Positions 1 through 7,584 of a stretch of 64,000 nt of DNA are shown one piece after another. Every line of letters starts with the position of its first letter. The first letter of the stretch is position 1. Under the pieces are notes generated by a model. It did no database searches, had not been told where the DNA came from, and saw only the letters and a program-made list of their open reading frames with translations. Made by a program: the position numbers and the translations under genes. Origin of the DNA: Limnohabitans sp. Bal53 (GTDB lineage: Bacteria; Pseudomonadota; Gammaproteobacteria; Burkholderiales; Burkholderiaceae_C). The stretch lies in contig NZ_NESH01000002.1 in NCBI RefSeq assembly GCF_003063355.1, positions 186,001-250,000 on the forward strand, in the 5' to 3' direction.

Positions 1-526
1 CGATTTGGGCCGTGGGGTTGAGCTTGAGCTGGCGCGCCTGCGCCCAAGCCCGCAGCCGTTCGGTCTGCTCCTGGATGCTCGCTTGTGTGGTGAAGCCGCT
101 GAAACGCACCGCCACCGTCTCATGCTCGGGCACGGGGCGCAGCTGGATTTGTGGGTTGAGCGGCTGGGGCAGAGTCTGCACGCTTTCGGCCGACGGCATC
201 ACAAAATGCACGCGCCAGCCCTCGTCTTCAGGCACCACGGTGACGGGCGCGGTCATGGAAATTTTGCGCTGCGCCCCCAGCCCGGCTTGCAGGTTGTCGC
301 CAAAGATGTAGGACGCAATGCGCCTAAACCCACTGCGGCTGGCGGCATCAAAGTCCCCCTGAATTTGCGTTTGGGCCACCGTGAAAGCGGCGTAGCGGCG
401 AACCTCAAACGGTGGGTCCGAGACGAGCACGGTGAAACGCGGTTCTTCAACGGCCATGGCGGCTCCAGAAAAAAGGAACAGGACGGGCAACAAGAGGGAG
501 TACAAGAGGGAAAAAAGCCAGCGCAT
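1..526 (-). CDS. SOUL-family heme-binding protein (3' end cut by window)
   Basis: A partial gene of about 175 codons that runs off the left edge. The product begins with a hydrophobic signal peptide ending near GAAMA, so it is probably exported. The mature part starts EEPRFTVLVSDPPFEVRRY and continues with segments typical of the SOUL/HBP family: GDFDAASRSGFRRIASYIFG, KISMTAPVTVVPE, WRVHFVMPS and RFSGFTT. Family members bind heme or tetrapyrroles; a bacterial role is not settled. The start at the ATG before RWLF is chosen because it gives a complete signal peptide. The next gene on the same strand ends upstream at 642. Confidence 0.85.
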   Translation of the reverse strand, partial: MRWLFSLLYSLLLPVLFLFSGAAMAVEEPRFTVLVSDPPFEVRRYAAFTVAQTQIQGDFDAASRSGFRRIASYIFGDNLQAGLGAQRKISMTAPVTVVPEDEGWRVHFVMPSAESVQTLPQPLNPQIQLRPVPEHETVAVRFSGFTTQASIQEQTERLRAWAQARQLKLNPTAQI

Positions 527-641
527 CAGAGTCTTTCATGTGGCGTGTGGAGCCATTACAGCAAATTCAGGCATGCACCTCGGTCCGCTGGCGCACGCCT
601 GTGGGCATTTGATCTACTGGCCTTGATGGTGTCGCACCCAC

Positions 642-1610
642 TCAGCCCCGGACCATGCGCATCACCTCGCCCGCATCCAGAGTGGACGCCCGGGCCCGGA
701 TGTCGCCCAAGTGCTGCTGTTGCAGGGTTTTGCCGCTGCTCAAAAGGCCTTGGTAGGTTTGGCGCAGCAAGTCGGTGGACATGACGCGACCGCCTGCGTA
801 ATAGCGTTTGGCCAAATGGCCCAGCGCATAGGTGCTGGCAAATGAAAACGCCATGCTCGTGGCTTGGCTGCCGAGACCACCCAGCAGCTTGCCCCCCGCC
901 TTGCCCAGCAAACCGCCCAGCAGCTTGCGGCCAAATTCTTCAATGTATTGCGAAGTCAGGCCCACACCTGCGGCGGCGATGAACTCTTTGATGTGACCTT
1001 GGTCGAGCGACACGCCGTGGGCCACGCCCACGCGGTAGACCATTTTGATTTGCAGCGGAATGATGGCCATCGACGCCCAGGACTGGGGCAGCAACTCCAG
1101 CGCGCCGTTCAAGATGGCGTAGTGGAGGATGGAGCGGTCGATGGCCGCGTTGTCCACAGCGGGCGCAGCAGAGGCAGCGGGTGTGACAGGCGCAATAGGT
1201 GCAGCAGGCGCAGCGGCCTCCTCGGCATAAGCGGCTTGGGCCAAAGCTTGGGTGTGGGCGGTGGCCTCAGGTTCGGCGCCGCCGAGATGCAAATCGGTTT
1301 TGAGGCGCTGCAAAAATGCAGCTTCAGCCGGGCTGCACAGGCCGTCGGCGTGGCACACCGCGGTCGCCCACTCATAGGCCAGTTGGCGGTGCATCGGCTC
1401 TTGCAGTTGCGCGGCCGCTTGCTGCGCCGACAAACGCCCCAACAGCGCGGCCTGCACAGCCTGCGCCAGTTGCTTGGCACCGCCGTGCTCGTCGAGTTGC
1501 AAAGACAGGTCGCGCACAAAGTCGCGCTCGGCTTGAGACTTGTCGCCATCGGCCATGGCGGCGTGAACCAGGATGGCCAAAAGCGCTTGCTGGGTGGGTG
1601 CGTTGATCAT
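642..1610 (-). CDS. TerB-like / DUF697 two-domain protein
   Basis: A 322-residue protein with two modules. Residues 1-110 look like a TerB/tellurite-resistance-type helical domain, with the acidic motif MADGDKSQAERDF and a second copy around CHADGLCSPAEAAFL. Residues 120-155 are an Ala/Pro-rich linker. Residues 155-322 look like a DUF697 (YcjF-type) domain, with AIIPLQIKMVYRVGVAHG and an alanine/glycine-rich region that may contact membrane. The function is unknown; TerB domains are thought to work at membranes, possibly with metal ions. It stands alone, and the gap to the next gene is 565 bp. Confidence 0.75.
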   Translation of the reverse strand: MINAPTQQALLAILVHAAMADGDKSQAERDFVRDLSLQLDEHGGAKQLAQAVQAALLGRLSAQQAAAQLQEPMHRQLAYEWATAVCHADGLCSPAEAAFLQRLKTDLHLGGAEPEATAHTQALAQAAYAEEAAAPAAPIAPVTPAASAAPAVDNAAIDRSILHYAILNGALELLPQSWASMAIIPLQIKMVYRVGVAHGVSLDQGHIKEFIAAAGVGLTSQYIEEFGRKLLGGLLGKAGGKLLGGLGSQATSMAFSFASTYALGHLAKRYYAGGRVMSTDLLRQTYQGLLSSGKTLQQQHLGDIRARASTLDAGEVMRMVRG

Positions 1611-2175
1611 GTGACTTGGACGAATGGAATGGGTTTGAAGACAAAAACCAATTCAAGCACATGGGGCCAAAGGGGGACCTGTTGGCGAGGGGCAATGACC
1701 TGTTGCAGGAGGGGATTGGGGGACGCTCAGGCACTCTGTGCGGGAATGCGAGAGTCGGCTAATTCAAGGAGCAGGTCCTGAACCCGTGTTCAGGCATACA
1801 CAACTTGGCATTCTGTGACAAGACGAAAGCTGGTTTAAATTAAATATAAAGTATTATTTAAGCGACCGCGACCATCTGTGAAGGGGTCGATAAAAGTCTG
1901 AATGGTCTTTTTTGGGGAGTCGGTAAAAGGGTCCCAGGAGTGATTCTGGGGCCGTTTTTCATGGGGTGCCGCAAGCGGGTGCGACACGGACTGCGCTAGG
2001 TGGGCCGACGCTGTGGTCGCCGGCATGCGCCGTCTGCACCCGGGGCTGGAGGCGGTGTTTGAGCGACTGTATGCGCGGCTCTTGGGGTTTGCTGCCGCTT
2101 AAAAACCTGTGCGCCAGCAGCCAATAGATCACCCATAGATTTATTCTGAAACTGGAATATCATTGGAGGCTTCAA
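1611..2175. other. gene-free region before the toxin-antitoxin pair
   Basis: I see no convincing gene in these 565 bp. A 7-bp hairpin (arms CCTGAAC/GTTCAGG) lies at 1777-1794 without a T tract. An AT-rich stretch at 1832-1862 is followed by two similar segments, GGTCGATAAAAG and AGTCGGTAAAAG, about 45 bp apart. A stretch at 2026-2101 reads on the plus strand as MRRLHPGLEAVFERLYARLL and then a stop, which looks like the tail of a decayed gene that I cannot name. The last 40 bp hold a plausible AT-rich promoter and the GGAGG ribosome site of the toxin gene. Confidence 0.5.
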
Positions 2176-2517
2176 ATGAAGACGCAACCCAAACAATTGC
2201 TTTGGCTTGGCGACAGTCTGGAAGCGTTGAAGGCCTTTTCTGACGAGGCCAGGCGTTCAGCAGGTCATCAGTTGGGATTGGTTCAATGGGGACTTGATCC
2301 GCTGGACTGGAAGCCGATGGAAAACGTCGGTGCCGGCGTGAAAGAAATTCGCATCCGAGTTGAGACGTCGTATCGGATTTTGTATGTGGCCAAGTTCAGT
2401 GAGGCTGTTTATGTTTTGCACGCTTTCGTCAAGAAGACAGCTAAAACCAGTAAGAAAGACATGGACCTGTCCATCGACCGTTACAAGGCACTAAGCAAAG
2501 CAAGGAGTTCCAAATGA
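2176..2517 (+). CDS. HigB/RelE-type toxin (Gp49-like)
   Basis: A 113-residue basic protein that matches the phage-derived Gp49-like/HigB family: WLGDSLEALKAFSDEARRSA near the start, VGAGVKEIRIRVETSYRILY in the middle and YVLHAFVKKTAKTSKKD near the end. Family members are mRNA interferases acting on the ribosome. The start is supported by GGAGG six bases upstream. It overlaps the next gene by four bases (ATGA), the usual translational coupling of a toxin-first pair. Length and composition are normal, so it looks intact. Confidence 0.87.
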   Translation: MKTQPKQLLWLGDSLEALKAFSDEARRSAGHQLGLVQWGLDPLDWKPMENVGAGVKEIRIRVETSYRILYVAKFSEAVYVLHAFVKKTAKTSKKDMDLSIDRYKALSKARSSK

Positions 2518-2879
2518 CAGATCTCAAAATCAGCAAGGGCAGCGCCAACGTGTTTGCGGACCTTGGCTTTGGCCCTCAGGAGTCGCAAAACCTGCTGTTG
2601 CGTTCGCAAACCATGGTCGCTCTGGTGCAGTGGTTCCACGCCAGTGGCTTGACGCAAGCGGTCGCAGCCAAGACGTTGGGCGTGACGCAGCCGCGTTTGA
2701 ATCAATTGCTCAAGGGCAAGATTGAAATTTTCAGCCTCGATGCCTTGGTCAACATGGCCACCAGCGCGGGCATGCGTGTGGGCCTGAGCATTCGGCCTCA
2801 AACATCCGTCAAGGTTCGGACGGCAGCCCCCGCAAAGCGTGCGCCAAATACCAAGCAGGGGCTTCGCGCAGCGGGGTGA
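2514..2879 (+). CDS. HigA/XRE-type antitoxin
   Basis: A 121-residue protein with a helix-turn-helix at about residues 48-75 (LTQAVAAKTLGVTQPRLNQL) followed by LLKGKIEIFSLDALVNMATSAGM, the pattern of the HTH_37/HigA-like antitoxins that pair with Gp49-like toxins. It is expected to neutralise the toxin at 2176 and to repress the shared promoter. The C-terminal 30 residues are Ala/Lys-rich and look unstructured. It ends only 20 bp before the LexA box of umuC, so the pair and umuC are neighbours but have separate signals. Confidence 0.87.
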   Translation: MTDLKISKGSANVFADLGFGPQESQNLLLRSQTMVALVQWFHASGLTQAVAAKTLGVTQPRLNQLLKGKIEIFSLDALVNMATSAGMRVGLSIRPQTSVKVRTAAPAKRAPNTKQGLRAAG

Positions 2880-2899
2880 TTGGGTTGCAGGTCTATATA

Positions 2900-2915
2900 C
2901 TGTTCATTTATACAG
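2900..2915. promoter_or_regulatory. LexA (SOS) box of umuC
   Basis: CTGTTCATTTATACAG is a near-perfect LexA operator: CTGT, eight bases, ACAG. Flanking TA on both sides extends the symmetry to TACTG...CAGTA. It lies 20 bp before the umuC start. The same CTGT-N8-ACAG form occurs before lexA at 45794-45809 in this window, which supports both sites. Confidence 0.9.
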
Positions 2916-2934
2916 TATTTAGCCATGCCCCCCC

Positions 2935-4254
2935 ATGCTCGCCCTCATCGACGGCAACAACTTCTACGTCTCCTGCGAACGCGTCTTCCAGCCCTGGCTG
3001 CAAGGCCGGCCGGTGGTTGTGCTGTCCAACAACGACGGCTGCGCCATTGCCCGCAGTGACGAGGCCAAGGCCCTGGGCATCAAGATGGGCGCGCCTTACT
3101 TCCAGCTGCGCGAGCTCGAGCGCGACGCCGGCCTGATCGCCCTGTCGGCCAACTTCGCCTTGTATGGCGACATGAGCGACCGCATGATGAGCCTGGCCGC
3201 AGGTCTGGGCCACAACCAAGAGGTCTATTCCATCGACGAAAGCTTTGTCGACCTGAGCGGCATCCGCGGCGACCTGGTGCGCCGCGCCCGCACCATCCGC
3301 AAACGCATCCACCAATGGATCGGCATCCCGACCTGCATCGGCATCGGCCCCACCAAAACCCTCGCAAAACTCGCCAACGCCATCGCCAAAAGCGCCGAAC
3401 GCAAACCCGGCAGCTACCCGGCCCAACACGCCCAAATCTGCCACCTGGGCGCGTGCACCCCCGAAGAACTGCAGGCCCTGCTGCAGGCCACCGAAGTGGG
3501 CGACGTCTGGGGCGTGGGCCGCAAGATCGGGGCACAACTGCGCGAAAACGGCATCCACACCGCGCTGGATCTGCAGCGCATGAGCCCGGCCGCAGCCAAA
3601 GCGGGCTGGTCGGTGGTGCTGGAAAAAACCGTGCGCGAACTCAATGGCACCCCCTGCATCGAGTTCGAAGACGAACCCCCGGCCAAACAACAAATCGCCT
3701 GCACCCGCAGCTTTGGCCACCCGGTCACTGAGTTGGCCGATTTGCAGCAGGCGGTGACCGAGTTTGCGTGCCGCGCTGCAGAAAAACTGCGCAAACAACA
3801 GGGCCATGCGGCCCAGGTGTTGGTGTTCATTCGCACCAGCCCGTTCAGGAAGAAAGACGCGCAGTACAGCCGCAGCGCCTGCCTGCCGCTGCCCGTGCCC
3901 ACCAGCGACAGCGCGCACATCACGCAAGCGGCCTTGGCTTTACTGCGCAACATTTACCAGCCGGGTTATGTGTACGCCAAGGCGGGTGTGATGCTGATGG
4001 GGCTGCAGCCGGCCACGCGCCAGCAACTCACGCTGGATTTGTCGCGCCAAGCGGGTGATGTGCAGCCCGCCAACCGCGTGCGCCTGATGCAAACCATGGA
4101 CCAGCTGAACCAGCGCCATGGACGCGGCACGCTCAAACTGGCCAGCGCGGGCTTGGGGCAGAGCGCACAAATTTGGCACATGAAGCAAGATTTCAAGACC
4201 CCGGCCTACACCACCGATTGGGCGAATTTGCTCACCGTGCAGATGGACTCCTGA
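2935..4254 (+). CDS. umuC: Y-family DNA polymerase V catalytic subunit UmuC
   Basis: A 439-residue translesion polymerase. The catalytic carboxylates are present: D6 in [13 protein letters not shown] and D101/E102 in [13 protein letters not shown]. The helix-hairpin-helix region ([28 protein letters not shown]), the little-finger domain ([19 protein letters not shown]), a clamp-binding-like QLTLDL and the family ending [12 protein letters not shown] are all seen. Synthesis across lesions normally needs UmuD', yet no umuD lies beside it. A LexA box sits directly upstream, so it should be SOS-induced. The ATG at 2935 starts the conserved N-terminus; the ribosome site is weak. Confidence 0.96.
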   Translation: MLALIDGNNFYVSCERVFQPWLQGRPVVVLSNNDGCAIARSDEAKALGIKMGAPYFQLRELERDAGLIALSANFALYGDMSDRMMSLAAGLGHNQEVYSIDESFVDLSGIRGDLVRRARTIRKRIHQWIGIPTCIGIGPTKTLAKLANAIAKSAERKPGSYPAQHAQICHLGACTPEELQALLQATEVGDVWGVGRKIGAQLRENGIHTALDLQRMSPAAAKAGWSVVLEKTVRELNGTPCIEFEDEPPAKQQIACTRSFGHPVTELADLQQAVTEFACRAAEKLRKQQGHAAQVLVFIRTSPFRKKDAQYSRSACLPLPVPTSDSAHITQAALALLRNIYQPGYVYAKAGVMLMGLQPATRQQLTLDLSRQAGDVQPANRVRLMQTMDQLNQRHGRGTLKLASAGLGQSAQIWHMKQDFKTPAYTTDWANLLTVQMDS

Positions 4255-4377
4255 ACTGGCGCGCGGCGCGTGGCCTGCCCAGCGGGCTCGTGCCGGGCAG
4301 CACGTCCTGCGCACAGTGGCCCCGGCAGCGGGGCGGGTATTGAAATCGCGGTTTGAGGCCGCTGATAGACTTGCTGC

Positions 4378-5586
4378 TTGAAAAATTCCAGCTCTACCAC
4401 CACCCACACCGCTGCGCACAGTCACGCCACCGCAGCGGACCCCGCCTGGGTCCAGACCCCTGATGCCCCCATCGACGTGGTGTATTTGTGGGTGGACGGC
4501 AACGATTCGAGCTGGCGTGCCAAGCGCGAGGCGGCTTTGGCGCAGCTGCCCGACGACACGAGTGCTTCTATGGCGCGCTACAGCAATGTAGAGGGACGCT
4601 TTCGGGACAACCATGAGCTGCGCTACAGCTTGAGGGCATTGGAGAAATTTTTCCCGCAGCACGGCCATGTGTACATCGTGACCGATGCGCAGGCCCCGGA
4701 CTGGCTGCGCCCCTCGGAACGGTTGACGCTGGTGGACCACCGAGAGTTGATGCCCGAGGTCTCCTTACCCACCTTTGATTCGGGCCACATCGAATCGTGG
4801 ATTCACCACATTCCAGGTTTGTCCGAGCGCTATTTTTATTTCAACGACGATGTGTTTTTGGGTGCACCTTTGAGCCCGGCCGATTGGTTCACCCCCGAGG
4901 GTTTTTACCTGACTTGGTCAGACGAGCCGCTTGTCTCGGACGAGGCCATGCGCATGGACGCCACTTCTTTGGAGAACGCTTGCCGCTTGTCGATCGAGTG
5001 GCTGCGGGCGCAAGCGGGCGCGTCTTTGGCGGGTCAGGCTTTGCCACTTGGTCGCCAGCTAGACCCGTTGTACCGAAGCACCTTCCGCACCTTTGCCCAT
5101 TCGCCCAGACCCATGCGGCGCTCGCTGCTCCTGGAGCTGGAGGGCGTGGCCCCTGAGTTGTTTGCGGCGGTGCGCTCGACCGTGTTTCGCAGTTGGGACA
5201 AGCCGACCATCGTGTCCGACTTTGTGCTGCGCTGGGCGCTGGCGCATGGCCTGGCGCAGATGCGCACATACCGCCACCGCCATGTGTCCACGGGGGACGC
5301 CGATCAGCAGGCGCAGTTGCAGGCCTTGGCGGCCGAGTTCGGTGCTCTCGACTTTTTTTGCATCAACGACACCACCGACGACGCGCACCCTGATGACCCA
5401 CGCTTGCGCCAGGTGCAGTCGGTGCTGCAGGCCATGCTGCCCATGGCTTCGGGCTTTGAGCAGTGGGGCGGCGGTGCTTCGTGCCAAGGCGATGAGCGGG
5501 CAGGACAGTCGGCCGAAATTCACCAAGGCGCGCAAGCGCCAGCGGCTCACCAGAGCCCGGTGTCCGGATCACGCCGCAGGGCTTGA
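4378..5586 (+). CDS. Stealth-family capsule-type sugar phosphotransferase
   Basis: A 402-residue protein with the conserved regions of the Stealth family. CR1 is at residues 31-43 (PIDVVYLWVDGND). CR2 is at about 74-165, with RFRDNHELRYSLRALEKFFP, HVYIVTDAQAPDWL, LPTFDSGHIESWIHHIPGLS and YFYFNDDVFLG. CR4-like FCINDTTDD lies near residue 338. Family members transfer hexose-1-phosphates in capsule or exopolysaccharide synthesis. The start is a TTG; 30 low-complexity residues precede CR1, so the true start may be later. No other polysaccharide genes are adjacent. The last 40 residues look non-conserved. Confidence 0.85.
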   Translation: MKNSSSTTTHTAAHSHATAADPAWVQTPDAPIDVVYLWVDGNDSSWRAKREAALAQLPDDTSASMARYSNVEGRFRDNHELRYSLRALEKFFPQHGHVYIVTDAQAPDWLRPSERLTLVDHRELMPEVSLPTFDSGHIESWIHHIPGLSERYFYFNDDVFLGAPLSPADWFTPEGFYLTWSDEPLVSDEAMRMDATSLENACRLSIEWLRAQAGASLAGQALPLGRQLDPLYRSTFRTFAHSPRPMRRSLLLELEGVAPELFAAVRSTVFRSWDKPTIVSDFVLRWALAHGLAQMRTYRHRHVSTGDADQQAQLQALAAEFGALDFFCINDTTDDAHPDDPRLRQVQSVLQAMLPMASGFEQWGGGASCQGDERAGQSAEIHQGAQAPAAHQSPVSGSRRRA

Positions 5587-5679
5587 GGGTTTGTGTCAGC
5601 GCAAAGGGCTGGCCGCCATGACCGATCCATCGTGTGCACGATGGTCTCATTCATGGCGGGGCAGGCGTCTGCCGGCCTG

Positions 5680-6042
5680 TCAGCTTTTGTCGCGGACGGG
5701 GTCTGCTGTGGGGCTACCCGGGCGGTCTGTGTGCTGCACCTCAAAGCCATCGGCCACAAAGGCCGGGCCTTTCATCAGCATCACGATCACGCAGCCAATG
5801 GCCGCCGTCAGTACCAGCGTCCAGTGCAGCACCACAGCGCCAATGGCGATGTAAAGCCATTGGGTCAGTTGGCGCTCGTCAGCTGGCGTGGGGGCTTCAG
5901 GCGCTGCCAGCCAGGCCAGCGCCACCAAGGCCAAGGGCAGGGCGGTACCCGCCAAGGTGATCCAGGGCAGTTTTTTCCACAAAGCCCATTCCAGGCCGGG
6001 GGCTGAACGGGTGAAGCCGGGCAGTTTCTGGAGCCAGTTCAC
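5680..6042 (-). CDS. small two-helix membrane protein of unknown function
   Basis: A 120-residue protein read from a GTG that overlaps the stop of the preceding tiny ORF (GTGA). Two hydrophobic segments are evident: about residues 28-48 (LPWITLAGTALPLALVALAW) and about 65-90 (WLYIAIGAVVLHWTLVLTAA...VIVMLMKG). A polar tail follows with PAFVADGFEVQHTDRP. I do not recognise the family. The reading frame stays open far upstream to 6411, but that extension overlaps the regulator gene and has no protein-like character. It is probably co-transcribed with the B12-binding regulator at 6186. Confidence 0.6.
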   Translation of the reverse strand: MNWLQKLPGFTRSAPGLEWALWKKLPWITLAGTALPLALVALAWLAAPEAPTPADERQLTQWLYIAIGAVVLHWTLVLTAAIGCVIVMLMKGPAFVADGFEVQHTDRPGSPTADPVRDKS

Positions 6043-6107
6043 GGGCGGGTCTTGGGCATGAAGTACATGGCTTTGATCATGCCATGCCCCAGAATGAGCC
6101 GGGGCAT
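6039..6107 (-). CDS. possible 22-residue leader or micropeptide
   Basis: ATG CCC CGG opens a 22-codon frame, with a second in-frame ATG at 6080 that gives 13 residues (MIKAMYFMPKTRP). Its TGA overlaps the GTG of the membrane protein gene, a coupling arrangement common between real neighbouring genes. It lies in the gap behind the B12-binding regulator. No family is recognised; it could be a real micropeptide or a translational leader for the membrane protein. Too short to support by codon use alone. Confidence 0.3.
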   Translation of the reverse strand: MPRLILGHGMIKAMYFMPKTRP

Positions 6108-6185
6108 GCCAAGCCCTTTTGCCGTGTTCGCTGCCTAAGCTGTCAGGCCGGTATGGGCGCTGAGCGAACAGACATGGCGCAGGTT

Positions 6186-7124
6186 TCAGTCCCGGGCCGC
6201 TGGGCTGTTGCCTGATCGAAACGAAGCGGCCAAAGCGACGGCTTCTTTCACGTCCACGCAAATGCCATCGGCGCCCAGGCTCTGGGCGTCGTGGGATTGC
6301 ACGGTGAAAATGGGGCCGCCCAACAGCACGCCAGGCTCGGGGTTGCCCGATGCGGCCTTGAGGGCGCGGATCAGGCCTGGCAAGTTCTTGAGTTGCGCTT
6401 CGGTGGCGCACGAAATACCGATCACATCAAACCACTCGTTGCTGACCGCATGCACCAGCTCTTTTTCAGAGAGCGAAATTTCGATGACCACGTCCCAGCC
6501 GGCTTTGCGGAAAAAGTCGGACACGATGGTCATGCCCAAAAAATGCTGCGAGCCGGGGGCCGAGGCCAGCATGATGCGCTGCACATCACCGCCCAGTTGC
6601 GGGCCGTTTTGGTATTCAAAGCCCAGACGGTGCGTGATCTCATGCATGCGCACCAAGCCACAAGTGACTTCGGTGAAGTCACACAGGTCTTGCTCCCACA
6701 TCAGGCCCAGTTGACGTGCGGCCGGGGCAATCAACTCCAGAAAAATCCGGTCAGTGGTGATGCCTTGGTGCAGCAGCTCGTCGATGAATTGTGTGGTCTC
6801 GTTGGCCTGGCTGGATTTGCTCAAGGCCACAAACGTGGCCAACTGTTTGGGCGAGATGCCAGGGCCTTGCGTGGTGGGGTCGACCTCGGCTTGAGCCACC
6901 CGGTGGGCCTGCACCAGGCGTGGAATGATCTGGGTCTCGATCACCTCGGTCAGGGACTTTTTGCACTCGTCCTGATCGCTAAAGTTGTCGGCTTTTTGCT
7001 TTTGGGACTGAAAGCCGCTCAGTTGTTGCCCCAAAGAGGACATGAGTGTGAGCAAGGCGCTTGCATGTGCCTTCAACGGGGTGAAGTGCAGGCCCGGTAA
7101 ATTGAGGTACATCAAGAAATCCAA
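6186..7124 (-). CDS. B12-binding regulator, AerR/PpaA-like
   Basis: A 312-residue protein with an N-terminal region lacking a recognisable helix-turn-helix, a helical cap at about residues 110-168 (FIDELLHQGITTDRIFLELI, W143, EVTCGLVRMHEITHRLG) and a cobalamin-binding Rossmann domain at about 178-300. H194 in GSQHFLG is the likely lower cobalt ligand; the usual Asp two residues before it is Ser. GVLLGGPIF and ADGICVDVKEAV fit the fold's end. The CarH motif W-x9-EH is absent. AerR/PpaA proteins tune photosynthesis genes in response to light or redox, but no bch, crt or puf gene is here, so its target is unknown. Confidence 0.8.
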   Translation of the reverse strand: MDFLMYLNLPGLHFTPLKAHASALLTLMSSLGQQLSGFQSQKQKADNFSDQDECKKSLTEVIETQIIPRLVQAHRVAQAEVDPTTQGPGISPKQLATFVALSKSSQANETTQFIDELLHQGITTDRIFLELIAPAARQLGLMWEQDLCDFTEVTCGLVRMHEITHRLGFEYQNGPQLGGDVQRIMLASAPGSQHFLGMTIVSDFFRKAGWDVVIEISLSEKELVHAVSNEWFDVIGISCATEAQLKNLPGLIRALKAASGNPEPGVLLGGPIFTVQSHDAQSLGADGICVDVKEAVALAASFRSGNSPAARD

Positions 7125-7232
7125 AAGTTAGTTTTGACCATAACGCTTTCAACGATTCCTGGCAAGGCTTCAGGGGCGAACCAGCCTAGGGGTTATCACC
7201 TGTAAAACGGGGTCCTTGAGGTCTTGTGTTCC

Positions 7233-7556
7233 TCATTTCAGACCTTCGCGCGTGGGGTAGGTTGTGCGGGTCGGCAGGTCTTCACCCATGGGCTTGACCA
7301 CCCCGCAGGCCTGGGCCAAGGTCTGCACCGCCTGCTGGTTTTGCCGCGCTTGGTGCTTGCTGGCACGGCCCCTGACCCGCGTGCGCCAGACCCGGAAAGA
7401 GCCTGTCTTGAGGCTTTGTCGCATGAGTGCAATCACCTCCGATTCGCTCAAGCCGTAGGTCTGGGCAATCGCCTCAAAGGGCGTGTTGTCGTCCCAGGCC
7501 ATGGCGATGATCTGGGAGGTGTCTGCTTCGCTGAGTGGGGGGCGGGTGTGGGTCAT
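7233..7556 (-). CDS. DUF2805 / TIGR03643 family protein
   Basis: A 107-residue basic protein whose core, SQIIAMAWDDNTPFEAIAQT, YGLSESEVIALMRQSLKTGS and FRVWRTRVRGRASKH, matches the DUF2805 (TIGR03643) family. The segment EAIAQTYGLSESEVIALMR looks like a helix-turn-helix. The function is unknown. The ATG at 7556 is preferred over one 21 codons upstream because the conserved part starts soon after it and the extension would overlap the HtrA-like gene's end. It follows that gene by 28 bp. Confidence 0.85.
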   Translation of the reverse strand: MTHTRPPLSEADTSQIIAMAWDDNTPFEAIAQTYGLSESEVIALMRQSLKTGSFRVWRTRVRGRASKHQARQNQQAVQTLAQACGVVKPMGEDLPTRTTYPTREGLK

Positions 7557-7584
7557 GCTCAAAGGTGAGGGGGTACAGGTGCGG

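Noticed and set aside
1835..2026. 63-codon minus-strand frame with a repeated DPFTD
   Set aside because: No ribosome site, no family, and the repeat is explained by the two similar DNA segments there.
5680..6411. Long frame suggesting a 243-residue protein
   Set aside because: Only the C-terminal 120 codons (from the GTG at 6042) look like a protein; the rest is antisense-like and overlaps the B12-binding regulator.
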